Shown one piece after another: positions 51,265-59,907 of a stretch of DNA of 64,000 bases. Position 1 is the first letter of the stretch. Every line of letters starts with the position of its first letter. The notes under the pieces are model-generated. The model was not told the DNA's origin, did not search any database, and saw only the letters and a program-made list of their open reading frames with translations. The position numbers were made by a program, and so were the translations under genes. This DNA is from Autumnicola lenta (GTDB lineage Bacteria; Bacteroidota; Bacteroidia; Flavobacteriales; Flavobacteriaceae): assembly GCF_031846515.1 (NCBI RefSeq), contig NZ_JAVRHO010000011.1:62001-126000 (forward strand), in the 5' to 3' direction.

Positions 51265-53779
51265 CGGAGGACTTAACTATATTATGCACATTTTTCCAGA
51301 ATTAGAACAAAATGCTTTTCAAAGAGGAAGGTCTAAGCCTATCAGAAATCATTTGAGGGGTGAGAGGAATCCATCGCTCCAATGCTTCGACAGAGAAGGT
51401 AAGTACTACATTAAAGATTATGGTGATCCGGACTACGATGGTGATGCCATAAACTTGTGTATGCAACTTAATCCTGATTTCGGCTTTATTCAAGCCTTAC
51501 ATGAAGTTTTAAAAATTGGATCTCCTGATCAATATAAGAATTTACAGAAAGAAGATTCGATAGTTGAAGAGGTTGAACTTCCAGAAGGAATTGATTTTGA
51601 CATTGATGAAATGTCCGAGGATGAATTGGCGCATGCTGAAATGAATTTCTTAGAAGAAATTCAAATTAATTATAAGGACCTGAAGAGATTCAATTCTGTT
51701 TTTCTTAAAAGTTACACTTTTTATTCTGAAGAGAAAGATAAATTCTACAGGATTATGAAGAAGGACCATGAAGTTTTCATTGGTCAAAAGTTTAAATGTT
51801 CAGTAAAGGTGTATAAGCCGTATGCGAAGGAATATAAGCACAAATGGATCGGAGATTATCCAAGGGATTATCTCGGCGGTTTAGGCCTTTTAAAACAACT
51901 TTACCATGAGGTAAAAAACGAACCGACAGATGATTTAGTTCAGGTTGTATTTTGTGCAGGTGGAAAGGATATGATTAAAGCTGGTTCGCTTGGCTTTAAT
52001 GCTATTTGCCTCAACTCTGAAACTAGTACGTTTATTCCTGAAGATGGGAGGATGTATCTAGAAGATATCAGAGATGCAAATCACAATAATTTCGAACTAG
52101 TTATAGCATACGATGATGACGAAACGGGAAGGAAGTCTGCAAAAAAGTTCAAAGAGAGACACAAAAAAGACTTTTATATTCGTGTCGTGAAATGGCCTGA
52201 GAAACTCAAAAAGGCAGGAGGTAAAGACCTTTGTGACTGGATTACTCTCGGACTTCCTGAAGAAGAACTGATTGAACTTCTTTCAGGGGGGAATACCAAT
52301 TTCTCTGCTCTTTCCCCTGTTTCCCCCATTTCCCCCCAGGCAGTAAATTCTACTGTTGAAGATAATAGTGAGAGCGAGGCTGAGGAAAGCAAAGATGAGA
52401 ATTTAGGTTCTTTTGAGGAGTCTAAACAGGAATATCCTCAAGAACAGGTGAAGGAAGATCCAGATGATCAGTTAGCCTTTCCTTTACCGGTTTCTATAAA
52501 GGAGGAGGATCTACCGGAAACGCTTAAGAAGCTAGCTCACCCGTTTGACAGGGAGTTTTCTGAAATGCAAATTATTTCCTTCATAACAATTTTTGGAGGT
52601 GTATTTAGAAACGTTGTTGGGAGATTCCGTAATGATAAACTGTACACCAATCTGTTTACAGCTATTATTGGAAATCCTGCTTCAGGAAAAGGTTTAATTA
52701 AATGGCCGAACAGAATTGTGAAAGAGATTGACCAAATGCTGATTAGAGAAAGCCGTCTTAAAATGGACGAATATGAAGAGCGATTAGAAATGTATAATAA
52801 AGGTGGTATAAAGTATTCCGAGGTAGGACCTAAACCTAAATTGGAAACCTTCAGTATTCCTGCAGATATCACTCCTCCGATGTTGGTGTTACAGCTTTTT
52901 GAGAATAATGGAACTGGATTTGTTTTTGACACAGAAATGGATACTATGGTAGAAAGTGCTAAGGGATCGGATACTACTATCAGTCCGCTTCTACGAAAGG
53001 CTTATGAAGGGGAGCCGATCACCCTTATGCGCAAAACCAATCGTGAACACTTAATTGTTCCCGAAGGAAGACTTTCAATGCTGCAATCAGGAACTCCAAG
53101 ACAATTTTTCAGATTAATTCCTGATACAGAAAACGGATTATTCAGTAGAATTATTCCCTATATACTTCATTCAGACTTGGGATGGAAGGATGCATTGGAT
53201 ATTGATGACTTTGATTATGAAGGATATTTCGCAGGTCACGCGCAGAAGGTGCTTGACTACTTTATAGAACTTGAAAGTTATGAAGATCCTATTGTCTTTG
53301 AACTGTCCAAGGAACAGTTGGATAAATTTGACAAACACTTCAGAGCAAGACTACAGCAGGCAAAGAGCATTGTTGGTTTAGACGTACGAGCCACAGTAAT
53401 AAGGCTTGGAGCAATTACAGTGAAGATCGCTATTATCCTGAGTACGCTTAGAAAGCTCGACTTACAGGAGAAGTTTAACAATTCAAACTTAGTAAATGAT
53501 CTAGATTTAAGTGTAGCTTTTTCTATTTCAGACATTATTTTAAATAATGTGATGGATACCCTTAAAATGATGAAAAACGGTCAGATTGAGGATTCCTTTA
53601 GAGGAAAAAAGCTAGAATACTTCTACGAACTTGACAATGAATTTACATTTTCACAATCGCAGAAAGTTGCAGAGGAGAATGGAATAAAGGTTCGTACTGC
53701 ACAGAAATGGGTTTATCAGTTCCGCGATCAAGGATTTCTACTAAACCCTACTAAAGGCCACTTTAAAAAGATTATTTAA
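51218..53779 (+). CDS. Toprim primase / DUF3987 replication protein
   Basis: An 853-residue replication-type protein. Residues 45-100 resemble the CHC2/primase N-terminus (HLRGERNPSLQCFDREGKYYIKDYG), about residues 235-330 the Toprim domain (VVFCAGGKDMIKAGSLG, then AYDDDETGRKSAKKF), and about residues 430-800 the DUF3987 helicase-like module with a P loop (IIGNPASGKGLIKWP). The middle is a low-complexity Glu/Ser/Pro linker. Proteins of this type serve autonomous replication of integrative elements. Starts ATG 51218 or 51227 are equally possible. Confidence 0.82.
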   Translation: MLKMRITKQEVFEKTNGGLNYIMHIFPELEQNAFQRGRSKPIRNHLRGERNPSLQCFDREGKYYIKDYGDPDYDGDAINLCMQLNPDFGFIQALHEVLKIGSPDQYKNLQKEDSIVEEVELPEGIDFDIDEMSEDELAHAEMNFLEEIQINYKDLKRFNSVFLKSYTFYSEEKDKFYRIMKKDHEVFIGQKFKCSVKVYKPYAKEYKHKWIGDYPRDYLGGLGLLKQLYHEVKNEPTDDLVQVVFCAGGKDMIKAGSLGFNAICLNSETSTFIPEDGRMYLEDIRDANHNNFELVIAYDDDETGRKSAKKFKERHKKDFYIRVVKWPEKLKKAGGKDLCDWITLGLPEEELIELLSGGNTNFSALSPVSPISPQAVNSTVEDNSESEAEESKDENLGSFEESKQEYPQEQVKEDPDDQLAFPLPVSIKEEDLPETLKKLAHPFDREFSEMQIISFITIFGGVFRNVVGRFRNDKLYTNLFTAIIGNPASGKGLIKWPNRIVKEIDQMLIRESRLKMDEYEERLEMYNKGGIKYSEVGPKPKLETFSIPADITPPMLVLQLFENNGTGFVFDTEMDTMVESAKGSDTTISPLLRKAYEGEPITLMRKTNREHLIVPEGRLSMLQSGTPRQFFRLIPDTENGLFSRIIPYILHSDLGWKDALDIDDFDYEGYFAGHAQKVLDYFIELESYEDPIVFELSKEQLDKFDKHFRARLQQAKSIVGLDVRATVIRLGAITVKIAIILSTLRKLDLQEKFNNSNLVNDLDLSVAFSISDIILNNVMDTLKMMKNGQIEDSFRGKKLEYFYELDNEFTFSQSQKVAEENGIKVRTAQKWVYQFRDQGFLLNPTKGHFKKII

Positions 53780-53879
53780 AATAAAAGGAAGTCTCTGTAA
53801 ATGTTTGCTATCACCAAATATTTACGGGGACTTTATACCTCATAGTTATTTATATCGCACAGTCTATAAAACAAAAACA

Positions 53880-55151
53880 ATGGCAACTATAAAATTAATT
53901 ATAAGACAAAATAAAGGCTCTGTCAATAAGGACGGATCTACATTAATATTGCTTAGGTATACCCATAAAGGGCAAACCATGTATTTTTCAACCGGACTTT
54001 CTGTAGATCCGAAGAATTGGGACAAGGTCAATCAAAGAGTAAAGAAATCCGAGAAAGGATTTACTTCTAAAAATATGCTTCTTACCAAGTTTAAACAGAA
54101 ATTTGACGATATCGTGCACAAGGCACTTTATGATGATATAGAGCCTGCAGCATCTTTTGTCAGATCACAGTATGAGCTTGGAAAGAACCCTACCGAGGGG
54201 AAACAGGGGAAACGGGGGAAACCAGTTCATCATGTCAGTTGGGAACAATTTAAAAATGATTTTATAGAAGAGAGCAGGCGAACTAAGAAACCTTCTACTA
54301 TTCGCAGCTACAATGATTTCATTCACTTACTAGAACTTTATAAGAAGGACCGCCGAATTAAGGAATTGTTTTGGCAAAGTTTCACCTTGGATTTCTACTA
54401 TGACATCATGCAATATCATATTGAAGAACGTGGAGCGGGAAACAATACATTTGGTAAGATAATCAAGACGCTCAAAACCTTTCTCAACGCAGCAACAGAA
54501 CGTGGCTATAATAAATTCTTAGAGTTTAAAACTAAGCGCTTTAAAGTACTTCAAGAAGAAGTGTCGCATATCTATTTGAACGAGCAGGAAATACAACAAC
54601 TGCTCGAATTAAACCTTGATCACGATATCAAACTGAAGGAGATAAGGGATTTGTTCGTTATAGCATGTTATACAGGAGTGCGCTTTGGAGACTTTAAGCA
54701 ACTCAATCAGCAGAACATTAGAGATGGCAGATTGCGAATAAAAACACAGAAAACAGGCCAGTATGTAGTTATTCCCTTTCATCCTATTGTCCAGTCAATT
54801 ATTGAGAGATACAGCGGAAAACTTCCACATGCATATAGCAATATGCTCGTGAACAGAGAGCTTAAAACTATTGCCAAGATGGCAGGAATGGATAAAACGA
54901 TCATCAGATCTCGAATGCATGGAGTGGAAAGGGTAGAGCAGACCTTCGTGAAATGGGAACTACTCAGTACACACTGTGCAAGAAGATCGTTTGCCACCAA
55001 TCTTTATAAGCAGGGATTTCCGACAATAAGTATTATGAAAATCACAGGACATAAATCGGAGAAAACCTTTATGAGATACATAAAGGTCACTGAAGATGAA
55101 GTAGCCAATATGTTAGAAGAGCACTGGAACACTTTTCAGATGACAGCATAG
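53880..55151 (+). CDS. Tyrosine-type site-specific recombinase (integrase)
   Basis: A 423-residue integrase. N-terminal arm-binding domain (TIKLIIRQNKGSVNKDGSTLILLRYT), SAM-like core-binding domain (WEQFKNDFIEESRRTKKPSTIRSYND), and the catalytic domain with TGVRFGDF (Arg), STHCARRSFATN (His/Arg) and GHKSEKTFMRYIKV (His and Tyr nucleophile). I choose the ATG at 53880; a longer form from 53805 has no conserved N-terminus. It is the integrase of the tRNA-Asp-linked element; its own att site may also lie at its 3' side. A terminator follows at 55174. Confidence 0.88.
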   Translation: MATIKLIIRQNKGSVNKDGSTLILLRYTHKGQTMYFSTGLSVDPKNWDKVNQRVKKSEKGFTSKNMLLTKFKQKFDDIVHKALYDDIEPAASFVRSQYELGKNPTEGKQGKRGKPVHHVSWEQFKNDFIEESRRTKKPSTIRSYNDFIHLLELYKKDRRIKELFWQSFTLDFYYDIMQYHIEERGAGNNTFGKIIKTLKTFLNAATERGYNKFLEFKTKRFKVLQEEVSHIYLNEQEIQQLLELNLDHDIKLKEIRDLFVIACYTGVRFGDFKQLNQQNIRDGRLRIKTQKTGQYVVIPFHPIVQSIIERYSGKLPHAYSNMLVNRELKTIAKMAGMDKTIIRSRMHGVERVEQTFVKWELLSTHCARRSFATNLYKQGFPTISIMKITGHKSEKTFMRYIKVTEDEVANMLEEHWNTFQMTA

Positions 55152-55173
55152 TCAATTTAAAGATTACTAAACA

Positions 55174-55200
55174 GCCGGAAGTTACTTCCGGCTTCAGTTT
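55174..55200 (+). terminator. Terminator of the integrase gene
   Basis: GCCGGAAGT and ACTTCCGGC make a perfect 9-bp stem with a single-base loop (55174-55192). Confidence 0.6.
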
Positions 55201-55275
55201 GTTAAATTTTCTGAAATAAATGGTACATTTACTACAGATTAAAATATTGAAGTGATAGCGTTAGCTATTTATACT

Positions 55276-55392
55276 TGTAGTTGAGAAACCGCCAATTTTT
55301 AAACACGCACAGGTTAAATAGACAGACGCTCACGCTACGGCGTGGGCTGTGTTTATTTGTGCGTAGGGTACTTGGCGGTGCCTTCAACTACA
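55276..55392. repeat. 117-bp long inverted repeat
   Basis: Nested arms: TGTAGTTGAGAAACCGCCAA pairs with TTGGCGGTGCCTTCAACTAC; inside, ACGCACA pairs with TGTGCGT, and AAATAGACAGACGCTCACGC pairs with GCGTGGGCTGTGTTTATTT around a TACG loop. Strong folding in DNA and RNA. A partial copy of its right arm (TGCGTAGGTACTTGGCG) is at 56480-56497. Confidence 0.8.
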
Positions 55393-55465
55393 GTAAGCTA
55401 CAGTTCCACGCTTTTTTGTAGTATAAACTTCTATTTGGGACTGGTAGATTTTGAGGTTGAGTCGT

Positions 55466-55915
55466 ATGCAAAAAAAATACCTATTCGCCATTCCCTTGGC
55501 GCTTCTACCATTATTGTTTATCCTGAATCCAGACTTGAATAAACATCAGAGTGAATACAGAGAATTATTTTTAAATACTGCAGCTCAAGCCTCTGTACAA
55601 AATTCGGACGCCAGACCAATATTTGACGGTTTAGACCATGCTTTGACTACAAGAATGAAAATAACAGATTACCATTTCTGTTCAATCTCGTACATCAAAT
55701 CCACACAAACGCAAAAATTGCACGTTATCGGACTGGGAATACTAGGTAGTGTTTTTCAACTTTCCTCGCCCAAAGATCTGAGGTTCTATTTCTACAGGAA
55801 TAAACGACTTACAGATGAATTTGACAGTTACAGCTTGAAAAAAGGAGAAGAATCTCCATTTGGATGGAGGATTGTTGCCAATCGCAAAACCCTAAAGTGG
55901 CTAGGAATATTCTAA
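55466..55915 (+). CDS. DUF4359-like membrane-anchored protein, paralogue 1
   Basis: A 149-residue protein with one N-terminal hydrophobic helix (about 5-20), then a domain with KITDYHFCSISYIKS...LHVIGLGILGSVFQL, resembling DUF4359. The following gene is a paralogue (MDIDNFLFFTTSSIRSS...CGVGVFGQVIWV), so the two form a tandem duplicate. Function unknown. ATG 55466 chosen; an in-frame TTG at 55451 is also possible. Confidence 0.65.
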   Translation: MQKKYLFAIPLALLPLLFILNPDLNKHQSEYRELFLNTAAQASVQNSDARPIFDGLDHALTTRMKITDYHFCSISYIKSTQTQKLHVIGLGILGSVFQLSSPKDLRFYFYRNKRLTDEFDSYSLKKGEESPFGWRIVANRKTLKWLGIF

Positions 55916-55936
55916 TAATCTTTATAAAATATTGAA

Positions 55937-56368
55937 ATGAAGTTTTCGAAATATTACATATTAATTGCAGCTGTGCTTCTGTTAGCATTTATAACCAATC
56001 CGGGAAAGGAGAAACACGTAGAAAAAGCTTCCGAAGTTATCTCTGAATATCTATCTTCTGAAGGGGAGGCCGATCTCTTCACGGTCGCAATGGGATCTTT
56101 AGTTGGGGCGGTTGTCGGTTACAAAATGGATATTGATAACTTCCTTTTTTTTACAACATCCTCAATAAGGTCCAGTAAAAAAGATGATACCTTACTGTGT
56201 GGAGTTGGGGTTTTTGGTCAGGTTATATGGGTGGCTTCTGAAAATAACATTGAAGAATTCACTTCCGACCATGAGGACAAAAAATTACTAAAGAATTCTA
56301 ACACGGAATTAAAACAACCGGCTGACATCGAAGAGATTGATCCTGCTTTACAGCCCCTTTTCAAATAA
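55937..56368 (+). CDS. DUF4359-like membrane-anchored protein, paralogue 2
   Basis: A 143-residue protein with an N-terminal hydrophobic helix (about 5-20, ILIAAVLLLAFITNP), the ITNP-GKE block and the LFFTTSSIRSS...GVGVFGQVIWV pattern shared with its neighbour. Similar to DUF4359. It lies 21 bp after the first paralogue in the same operon. Function unknown. Confidence 0.68.
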   Translation: MKFSKYYILIAAVLLLAFITNPGKEKHVEKASEVISEYLSSEGEADLFTVAMGSLVGAVVGYKMDIDNFLFFTTSSIRSSKKDDTLLCGVGVFGQVIWVASENNIEEFTSDHEDKKLLKNSNTELKQPADIEEIDPALQPLFK

Positions 56369-56369
56369 A

Positions 56370-56421
56370 AAAGTTTCTTTCAGTGTCTTTTTTTAAAGAG
56401 GAACACACTCAAAGAAACTTT
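56370..56421. repeat. Strong hairpin after the DUF4359 genes
   Basis: AAAGTTTCTTTCAGTGT and ACACTCAAAGAAACTTT form a 16-bp stem with one mismatch; no T run follows, so it is not a classical terminator. It opens a 412-bp gap with no gene, which also holds the partial repeat at 56480-56497. Confidence 0.65.
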
Positions 56422-56780
56422 GGCTGATTAGCTGTAGAAAGAAATACGTCGTAACCTCTTTGCAAGCTGCATTCATGACTGCGTAGGTACTTGGCGACCA
56501 TAAAGCACCGCCTAACTTAGTAGATAAGCAACAGTTATTCTTTTGCTCTTCTAGATTTGCTAATCCTTTTTTAAAAGGATCTATGGCATTATCTCAACCA
56601 CAAATGATCATCTACACCAGAAGGTAATTTGTCGCTCTTCTTTGCGTGGAAAAATCCAATTTCCAACCATCTTAAAGTGGATGCAGTTGTTCGCTAATAG
56701 ATTCATTTAAAATTACTTAAAAAAGATACCACTGTTGTATCTCTGGATTATTGGGCTGAATGTTATAAAAACATTCAGTC

Positions 56781-57227
56781 ATGAAGATTCAAGCAACAGA
56801 AAAGACATATTTGGATTATTTACAGTACTTCAAACTTAGAGAAAAGAAGATTTCTAACATAGAAATAGGCAATAGGCTCGGATACTCAAAAAAAGGATTT
56901 GGCTACTTAATAAGCCATTATGAGTTCAAGAGTAATTTGGAATATCATATGCCGGAGCAAGGAGGAGACTACTTCTTCAATGGATGCTTCTATTTGAGCA
57001 GTGGAGTCAGAAATACTCTTCGAAATGAAGAAATAGCAGAAATCTTTACCTTCCTTAAAAGGCTTGTCAAGCAACACAACGGAATAGACTATTTGCAAAC
57101 GTTCTACTGCATCGAACATGACTGTAAAGTGTTTGCTATCGATCAGCTAAGCAAAACGATGTTAGACTCCGGTAAATACAGTCAAGAATATAATTACTTC
57201 ACTTTAATCTTGGCAGAAGAATATTAA
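56781..57227 (+). CDS. Hypothetical protein
   Basis: A 148-residue protein with no domain that I can name. The N-terminus (KISNIEIGNRLGYSKKGFGYLISHYEFK) has the spacing of a helix-turn-helix, so DNA binding is possible. It stands alone between structured gaps. Confidence 0.5.
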   Translation: MKIQATEKTYLDYLQYFKLREKKISNIEIGNRLGYSKKGFGYLISHYEFKSNLEYHMPEQGGDYFFNGCFYLSSGVRNTLRNEEIAEIFTFLKRLVKQHNGIDYLQTFYCIEHDCKVFAIDQLSKTMLDSGKYSQEYNYFTLILAEEY

Positions 57228-57245
57228 TTTTTAAAAAATTGAAAT

Positions 57246-57297
57246 GTGAGTAACTGACCGTTGGCAGGTGCGCAGCACTTGACAACAAGTTGCTCAC
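57246..57297. repeat. Long inverted repeat after the 56781 gene
   Basis: GTGAGTAACT pairs with AGTTGCTCAC (one mismatch), and inside GTTGGCAGGTGC pairs with GCACTTGACAAC (two mismatches) around GCA. Similar design to 55276-55392. Confidence 0.7.
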
Positions 57298-57378
57298 TTA
57301 CTCTTTTTATATATGTTTTTGACTTGTTCAAAAATATATATCCTTTCTTTCAATTATTCTATAGCTTCTTCTTTATAA

Positions 57379-57505
57379 GACCAAAATTGGTGGATTTGAA
57401 GTACAAGATGAGTGGAATTGGAATATAAGATTGGTGGTTTCTAATCCTTTTCATTATTAAAGTTGGTCAAGTAAATGATATTGGAGTACAAGATTGGTGG
57501 GTATT
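57379..57505 (+). repeat. Four iteron-like repeats
   Basis: Imperfect repeats of about 20 bp with core TACAAGATTGGTGG at about 57379 (ACCAAAATTGGTGG), 57398, 57420 and 57483. The spacing is irregular (about 19-63 bp). They lie in front of the gene at 57596, as expected for initiator or autorepressor sites. Confidence 0.6.
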
Positions 57506-57538
57506 GGTAGATATCGCTGGATAGTTGCAGTGTAAAAT

Positions 57539-57580
57539 AAAAAAGGGAGGTGTCAATTTGCGGCTGAACCTCCCTTTTCT
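57539..57580 (+). promoter_or_regulatory. Attenuator-like hairpin before the 57596 gene
   Basis: AAAAGGGAGGT pairs with ACCTCCCTTTT, followed by CTCAAAAAA. It lies 16 bp before the ATG, between the iterons and the gene, so it could limit expression by hiding the start region or terminating early. Confidence 0.45.
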
Positions 57581-57595
57581 CAAAAAATTAAAACT

Positions 57596-58243
57596 ATGCA
57601 CAACTATCATCCTACTAAAAAGGATAAGCAACTGAGCTTATCAATTCCTGGAAGACTTTTAACTTCCAAGCTTACTCTCAATCAGAAATACATTTTAGGC
57701 TTAGATTTTTCTCTCAATGGTAAACTTGGTTACAATTCCTACAGTCATAAAGAAGTCGGTAAACTGATTAAACTACATCCCAATATTGTGGGAAGTTCAA
57801 GAAAAGTCTTAATAGAACAGAGACTATTAGAGAAGAATGGAAGAAAATATTTTCTTACTCAAAAAGCCTTAGAATTCTTAGAGGATGATAAAGCTCAGAT
57901 TTTGCTGCCTTTCGATCTTTATACCTTATCTAATGTAAATACAGGAGCAAAACTACTTTGGGGAGTATACAATTTCATTAGTAGAGGGTTCAGAGATTAT
58001 TTTGCCTTAAGAGAGACTACTGCAGCAAAGATGGGTGTCTCTGTGGGATCTATTACTAATTGGACAAAAGAGTTGAATCAGGAAAGACTACTTAAGATGT
58101 ACGAACATAGAAATGGTTATTGCACGAGCCAAACAGTAGTGGTTACGTGTACATTCATTAAAAGAAAAGTTGAGTTGGATTTGAACAGGGAAAAGGACCA
58201 TAATGGGAACTGGAGACCTATAATGCCATTAATTAATACTTGA
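57596..58243 (+). CDS. Winged-helix replication-initiator-like or regulatory protein
   Basis: A 215-residue protein with two helix-turn-helix-like halves: GYNSYSHKEVGKLIKLHPNIVGSSRKVLIEQRLLEK (about residues 45-80) and DYFALRETTAAKMGVSVGSITNWTKELNQERLL (about residues 140-170). The layout and the iteron-like repeats upstream suggest DNA binding, either an initiator of element replication or an autoregulated repressor. I cannot match a named family with certainty. Confidence 0.55.
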   Translation: MHNYHPTKKDKQLSLSIPGRLLTSKLTLNQKYILGLDFSLNGKLGYNSYSHKEVGKLIKLHPNIVGSSRKVLIEQRLLEKNGRKYFLTQKALEFLEDDKAQILLPFDLYTLSNVNTGAKLLWGVYNFISRGFRDYFALRETTAAKMGVSVGSITNWTKELNQERLLKMYEHRNGYCTSQTVVVTCTFIKRKVELDLNREKDHNGNWRPIMPLINT

Positions 58244-58631
58244 AGAATAGGCTCTATATTATAGGTATAGTTTTTTATACTCGAACGCCACGGAAAATAA
58301 GAAGACTTCCGAAGAAGGACGAGATTTTTCTATAGAAAACACTAACGATCTTAAAAGCCAGTATAGACAGAAAATTTTTTAATATAAAAAAAACGGCTAG
58401 ATTCGTAACAACCTAGAATAGAAATAAATATGCCAGTGCCTTTATCAGTACGTTCTACATAATTCCCCATATGAAGGAATTCTGTTAATTTCTTCGGTAA
58501 CGTTTAGGAAAAGAGGCAGAGACCATGAGAAATTAAGATTGAATTGGATATTTGCAACTAATTGATTATCAATAACAAAATTCGACGTTAGTCAGAATGT
58601 GAAAAGTTGAACTAAGAATGAGGTCTAATTT
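58244..58631. other. 388-bp intergenic region
   Basis: AT-rich, no gene, tRNA or clear hairpin seen; it probably holds the promoter of the following GIY-YIG-like gene. Confidence 0.5.
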
Positions 58632-59102
58632 ATGAAGGAGAAAATCCAAGAAATTTTAAATAAGAAATGGGAACCGCTTCTTGAGAATTATAAAAATATA
58701 GAAGATGGAAATTATCCTGGAATATATCTTTTAGCTTTTACGCACAAAGATCTTAATGGACAAATAGTTCAACCAAGTGATATTTTTTACGTAGGTATGA
58801 GCAATGCAAGAAAAGGGCTAACAAGCCGAGTTAAACAATTTTTAAATGGAATAGAGAAAAATGGCAGCCATAGTGCCGGAATGCGTTTTTACAAAGAGAA
58901 TTCTAAAGGAATTGCTTTTTCAGATTGTAATCATCTTGAGAAATTTTATATTGTTAGTTTAGCTTTTAAATGTGATGTGAATAAACTAACTCGAACTCCA
59001 AAGGACTTAAGGATTATGGGAGATATTTGTAGGTTAGAATATCACTTGTTAGCACATATAAAAGAAGTCACAAATGCAGAACCTAAATTAAATAAGAAAT
59101 AG
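58632..59102 (+). CDS. GIY-YIG nuclease-like protein
   Basis: A 156-residue protein with the GIY-YIG layout: PGIYLLAF (about residues 29-36), IFYVGMSNARKGLTSRVKQF (about 51-70, giving YVG and the catalytic Arg), and later RLEYHLLAH and a C-terminal ...AEPKLNKK, where the conserved Glu and Asn are expected. Stand-alone GIY-YIG proteins of this size can be homing-type endonucleases or defence nucleases. It lies between the element's small genes and the NurA-HerA operon, transcribed in the same direction. Confidence 0.65.
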   Translation: MKEKIQEILNKKWEPLLENYKNIEDGNYPGIYLLAFTHKDLNGQIVQPSDIFYVGMSNARKGLTSRVKQFLNGIEKNGSHSAGMRFYKENSKGIAFSDCNHLEKFYIVSLAFKCDVNKLTRTPKDLRIMGDICRLEYHLLAHIKEVTNAEPKLNKK

Positions 59103-59907
59103 GAAGAATGTGCATAACCTATGAGAACAATGCTAAATGGTCTCAAAACGAAAGTCCGTGTTGGCTTTTACCTGATTGTCCTGCGTAAGCCATTCTTAAG
59201 AACCCGTACTCTCTAATACGAATAATTAATTAAAAGAATAAGAACTACAGATTATTCTTAGGTTTCTTAACCGATGTCGTTCGACCTAAAAGTACCTCGA
59301 TTGTCGTAGGGGTTATTTTCCCTTCTTTTCTGAAGTTTGCCAGGTTGTTTGGTGGGTAATGAAAAGTGGTGGATATTAATCTAAGAGCAGGTATCTTTTC
59401 CATCCGAAAGGTATGGGTACCGTAACAAATCGTTCTTTTTTCTTACAGGGACATTTAATGGTTCAAATTACTATAGTAATTTTATTAAAATGAGAAGAAG
59501 GGTTAGACAAAAGTCAGCCTTTCTTCTACCTATTTTTCTACCTTCGGCAACTTTCTGTTTTGAACTGTGCCCTCTCTGCGCTCTATGGATGATCACCTGT
59601 AAGTCCAATTAGGACTCTAATTTCCTGTAACATAGTGTAGGGTGTATTATTCACACAAAAATGAAATTATTTTCCTTACAGATACATTCCCTTACGGACG
59701 AAGAACCTGCTAAGGCATAAGAGATCAAGTCAATCTAATTTACCCAAATGCTGCACATGTTTTCTTAAGGATTGAAAATCTGTTAGATTAGCAAATAATA
59801 AGAGAAGTAGATATGATCCATATATAGTTCAATAGAGTTTGTCAGGGTTAATTGGATATTTAAATTTTTTGAGCTTAAATTGCGATTCGCTAGAACCAGT
59901 TAATTTT
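59103..59907. other. Long region with little coding content
   Basis: Between the GIY-YIG gene and the NurA-like gene. Apart from a 52-codon minus-strand ORF (59245-59403) I see no convincing gene; the open frames present are short and not family-like. Probably the regulatory region of the NurA-HerA operon plus a decayed gene. Confidence 0.4.
59245..59403 (-). CDS. Small ORF or gene remnant
   Basis: A minus-strand ORF of 52 codons, ATG at 59403 to TAG at 59245, with protein-like composition (ITPTTIEVLLGRTTSVKKPK at the C-terminus). No recognisable domain and no evident ribosome binding site. It could be the 3' remnant of a larger mobile-element gene. Confidence 0.2.
   Translation of the reverse strand: MEKIPALRLISTTFHYPPNNLANFRKEGKITPTTIEVLLGRTTSVKKPKNNL

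Noticed and set aside
59461..59838. Short + strand ORFs upstream of the NurA-like gene
   Set aside because: All are under 45 codons with no family-like composition or conserved motif.
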